Assembly (NCBI GenBank): GCA_945910395.1
Contig: CAMDYX010000026.1
Location: 1-32,053, forward strand
Length of the DNA stretch: 32,053 nt
Source: an uncultured Agathobacter sp.
GTDB lineage: Bacteria; Bacillota; Clostridia; Lachnospirales; Lachnospiraceae
Direction of reading: 5' to 3'
This document shows positions 30,172 through 32,053 of this stretch, one piece after another; the stretch's first letter is position 1; every line of letters begins with the position of its first letter. The notes below the pieces were generated by a model that was not told the DNA's origin, made no database searches, and was given only the letters and a program-made list of their open reading frames with translations. A program made the position numbers and the translations under genes.

Positions 30172-30582
30172 ATGGCAGATGTAATTTCAATAAATCTTGA
30201 TCCTATGAAGGACGGTATCATCGGAAAGACTGATACGGTGGAGAGTACCGCAGGAAGGTATCTGGTAGTCGGGACCAATTTCGATCACAGGATTATTTCC
30301 GAGAAGGAATTCTGGGCTTATCTGAAGGCGATGGAGGATGCCGGTGTAAGTCATCAGGCAATCATGGGAGAGTACCTGATTTTTTATGATCAGTCGAAGG
30401 TTATCACGGTTTCCGGAGATGATTATCTTGTCGGAAGCTTTCTTCTGGTGAAGCCCTCCGGCGACAGCAATGTCTTTACCCATATGTCCGACGAGGATAT
30501 CGAGGGTGTCAAAGAAGATATCTCAGGCTATTTTTCGGAACTGATCATCAATGGTGAGCGCTATGATGCGCTGGCAGTGTAA
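30172..30582 (+). CDS. Hypothetical 136-aa ICE-associated protein
   Basis: Starts at the ATG at 30172 with AAGGAGAAG upstream; the longer frame from 30127 only overlaps repA. The protein is acidic and soluble: VESTAGRYLVVGTNFDHRII, then AYLKAMEDAGVSHQAIMGEY and later DEDIEGVKEDISGYFSEL. It has a strand-rich centre without catalytic motifs. I do not recognise a named family. It lies 19 bp after repA and 12 bp before the next gene, in the same operon. Confidence 0.75.
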   Translation: MADVISINLDPMKDGIIGKTDTVESTAGRYLVVGTNFDHRIISEKEFWAYLKAMEDAGVSHQAIMGEYLIFYDQSKVITVSGDDYLVGSFLLVKPSGDSNVFTHMSDEDIEGVKEDISGYFSELIINGERYDALAV

Positions 30583-30594
30583 GGAGGTGAGAGC

Positions 30595-30927
30595 ATGAGC
30601 AGAACGATTCCCAGAGCATATGTGACGGCTGCTTGGCCGAAGAATCGCGTGGATGCGGAGGATGATGCAAGAAAATACTGCAGGGAGCTGATTAATGCAG
30701 GCTATATGCCTGTTTGCCCGGTACTTTCCTACAGCGGCGTATTTGACGAATCCGATCCGGATGCTTGTAAGAAGCGCAGAGAAATGGCGGAGGATGACCT
30801 TCGCAGATCCAGATTTCTCGTGGTATGCGGCAAGAAGATGAATGACGAGGTGAAGGAGGATATCTCCATTGCCAAGAAGGCTCGCGTGATTCATACCACG
30901 CTGGATGGCGTCCTGGAGTGCAGTTAA
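30595..30927 (+). CDS. DUF7768/DUF4406-like protein (deoxyribosyltransferase-like fold)
   Basis: A 110-residue protein with the pattern RAYVTAAWPKN, then YCRELINAGYMPVCPVLSYS, SDPDACKKRREMAEDDLRRS and RFLVVCGKKMNDEVKEDISI. This follows the layout of small Rossmann-like proteins related to nucleoside 2-deoxyribosyltransferases (DUF4406/DUF7768), which are common on phages and conjugative elements. The family enzymes act on nucleotides; whether this one is active is not known. AAGGAGGTGAGAGC precedes the ATG. Confidence 0.75.
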   Translation: MSRTIPRAYVTAAWPKNRVDAEDDARKYCRELINAGYMPVCPVLSYSGVFDESDPDACKKRREMAEDDLRRSRFLVVCGKKMNDEVKEDISIAKKARVIHTTLDGVLECS

Positions 30928-30946
30928 AGGAAGGCGGTGATGAAAT

Positions 30947-31444
30947 TTGCAGGAGGAAGTTGAAAACAAAACAGTCTCCCTCGCGATACGGAGCACAAAG
31001 CTGACTTTTCGCCTGCTTTATAAGGCATGGAAGGCATACAGGGCTCATGAAGAAAAGAAAAAGATTCAAAAATCACAGAAGAAATCGGAGCCTGTTCATG
31101 GCAAGCAGTCCGTAAAGGAGTTGATAGGCCAGGGGCAGGGAGTATCTTCCGTAGATCTTGCTGATGAGGGTCTGAAGGACTTCCAGAAGGTGGCAGCGAA
31201 ATATGGTGTGGACTTTGCAGTTGTGAAGGATAAAAACGAGATTCCTCCGAAGTACACGATCTTTTTCAAGGCCAAGGATGCCGATGCCATAGACCGGGTG
31301 ATGACGGATTATGCTGCCCGGATGTTGAAAAAGGAAAAGGGCGGAGTGCGTGAAAGTATCCTGAAGAAGCTTGCGAAGTTCAAGGATATCGTGGCAAAAA
31401 CGCCTCGTAAGGAGCATGAGAAGCGAAAGGAGCACGAGCGATGA
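30947..31444 (+). CDS. pcfB: PcfB-family conjugation protein (DUF3801)
   Basis: A 165-residue protein directly upstream of the coupling protein, the fixed position of PcfB in Gram-positive conjugative elements. Features are TKLTFRLLYKAWKAYRAHEE near the N-terminus, a central DFQKVAAKYGVDFAVVKDKN, YTIFFKAKDADAIDRVMTDY and a basic tail. I use the TTG at 30947, preceded by AAGGCGGTGATG; the nearby ATG at 30940 gives only seven codons. It overlaps the next gene by 4 bp (ATGA). It probably connects the substrate with the coupling protein. Confidence 0.85.
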   Translation: MQEEVENKTVSLAIRSTKLTFRLLYKAWKAYRAHEEKKKIQKSQKKSEPVHGKQSVKELIGQGQGVSSVDLADEGLKDFQKVAAKYGVDFAVVKDKNEIPPKYTIFFKAKDADAIDRVMTDYAARMLKKEKGGVRESILKKLAKFKDIVAKTPRKEHEKRKEHER

Positions 31445-31974
31445 ACAGTAAGGTGAAGAAGAAAATCGTTCTAAATATTCCTTATGTGGTTCTGGGGCTT
31501 GTGTGTACAAATATCGGTGAAGCCTGGAGGCTTGCGGGAGGAGCAAATGCATCGGAGAAGGTGCAAAGCCTGATCCTGGACGGATGTTTTGGCGCTGCAT
31601 TTTCAAATCCGATGCCAAGCTTCGTTCCCTTCGACCTTCTGATCGGCCTGATCGCCGGTGGAGCGCTTAGGCTTGCGGTATACCTGAAGGGTAAGAATGC
31701 GAAGAAATTTCGGCACAATATGGAATATGGATCCGCCAGATGGGGAACCCACGTAGACATAGAACCATACATGGATCCGGTGTTCAAAAACAATGTCATC
31801 CTGTCTCAGACAGAGAGGCTTACGATGAATTCGAGACCATCAAACCCAAAGTACGCTAGGAACAAAAACGTCCTGGTAGTCGGCGGCTCCGGTTCAGGTA
31901 AGACCAGATTCGTGTTAAAGCCGAACCTTTTGCAGATGCATTCAAGCTATGTAATCACAGACCCGAAGGGTTAG
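31441..31974 (+). pseudogene. virD4: VirD4/TraG-type coupling protein, truncated
   Basis: The N-terminal 177 residues of a type IV coupling protein ATPase. Two membrane segments (about 10-24 and 64-82), the EYGSARWGTHVDIEP region and Walker A VVGGSGSGKTRFVLKPNL (GGSGSGKT 148-155) are present. The frame ends at TAG 31972-31974 right after YVITDPKG; intact members have about 400 or more further residues including Walker B. The sequence after the break has no coupling-protein character and starts with a long hairpin, so an insertion probably split the gene. The rest may lie beyond the window. Confidence 0.85.
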
Positions 31975-31979
31975 ATTTT

Positions 31980-32033
31980 AAGAATACAGAGAAAATATGT
32001 CATTAAAAAATGAAGTGTTTTCTGTGTGTTCTT
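31980..32033 (+). other. 25-bp hairpin just after the break in virD4
   Basis: The arms at 31980-32004 and 32009-32033 pair at almost every position (AAGAATACAGAGAAAA opposite TTTTCTGTGTGTTCTT, then TCATT/AATGA) around AAAA, followed by ATTTTTTAG. It resembles a terminator and also the hairpin that IS200/IS605 elements carry near their left end. It lies only about 6 bp from the point where coupling-protein sequence stops. Confidence 0.6.
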
Positions 32034-32053
32034 ATTTTTTAGCATTATGAAAG

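Noticed and set aside
31073..31618. Minus-strand open frame (181 codons)
   Set aside because: It is antisense to pcfB and virD4, which have clear family patterns and a 4-bp overlap.
31975..32053. Group II intron as the insertion in virD4
   Set aside because: The sequence after the break does not begin with the GTGYG-type 5' end of such introns.

Overview
The window looks like accessory DNA from a Gram-positive anaerobe of the Clostridia, most likely Lachnospiraceae. This is judged from the moderate-to-low GC, strong AGGAGG-type ribosome sites and the gene families present: Tn916/Tn1549-like integrase, DUF6462-type small proteins, DUF5688, RepA_N initiators with a DUF6017-like C-terminus, PcfB and a VirD4-type coupling protein. 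No rRNA, tRNA or housekeeping gene was seen. I worked by eye with no database search, so family names rest on recognised motifs.

Layout. (A) 1-7146 is an AT-rich mobilizable element: two XRE regulators, a MOBP-type relaxase with MobC and a candidate oriT, a repeat-operator promoter, an HTH protein, an excisionase-like protein, a 59-aa ribbon-helix-helix protein and a tyrosine integrase. (B) 7208-11417 is a maintenance module: four small genes carrying five DUF6462-like domains, parA, parB (with an internal parS-like palindrome), a RepA_N initiator with internal iterons, and a small membrane protein. (C) 11752-25937 is a tightly packed ten-gene operon ending in a perfect terminator. (D) 26072-27408 is a cluster of five small genes (zinc ribbon, two membrane proteins, an EF-hand protein, another membrane protein). 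(E) 27932-31974 is higher-GC conjugative-element backbone: a structured leader, DUF5688, a second RepA_N initiator with exactly 23-bp-spaced iterons, a DUF7768/DUF4406-like protein, PcfB, and a VirD4 coupling protein cut off just after its Walker A motif.

The most interesting part is C plus D. The operon encodes, in order: an unknown 100-aa protein; a TM1812/CARF-like sensor-type protein without any CRISPR locus; a sigma-factor-like protein; a TerY-like vWA protein; a PP2C phosphatase; a Ser/Thr kinase with a zinc ribbon; a 1034-aa SF1 helicase; a 542-aa unknown protein; a coiled-coil McrB-like AAA+ ATPase; and a DUF2357/McrC-like partner with zinc-binding ends. This combines a TerY-P phosphorylation switch with a CARF-like sensor, a dedicated transcription factor and a helicase/McrBC-like effector. 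A defence or stress-response role is inference.

Upstream of both the operon and the small-gene cluster I find the same bipartite motif, TGTTAAGT-N21-TATWAGTAGRA, preceded by an A-tract and about 40 nt before the first start codon. It is a good candidate for the promoter read by the island's own sigma-like factor, and it would join the small-gene cluster to the system. The island appears to sit inside an otherwise plasmid- or ICE-like backbone, between two RepA modules.
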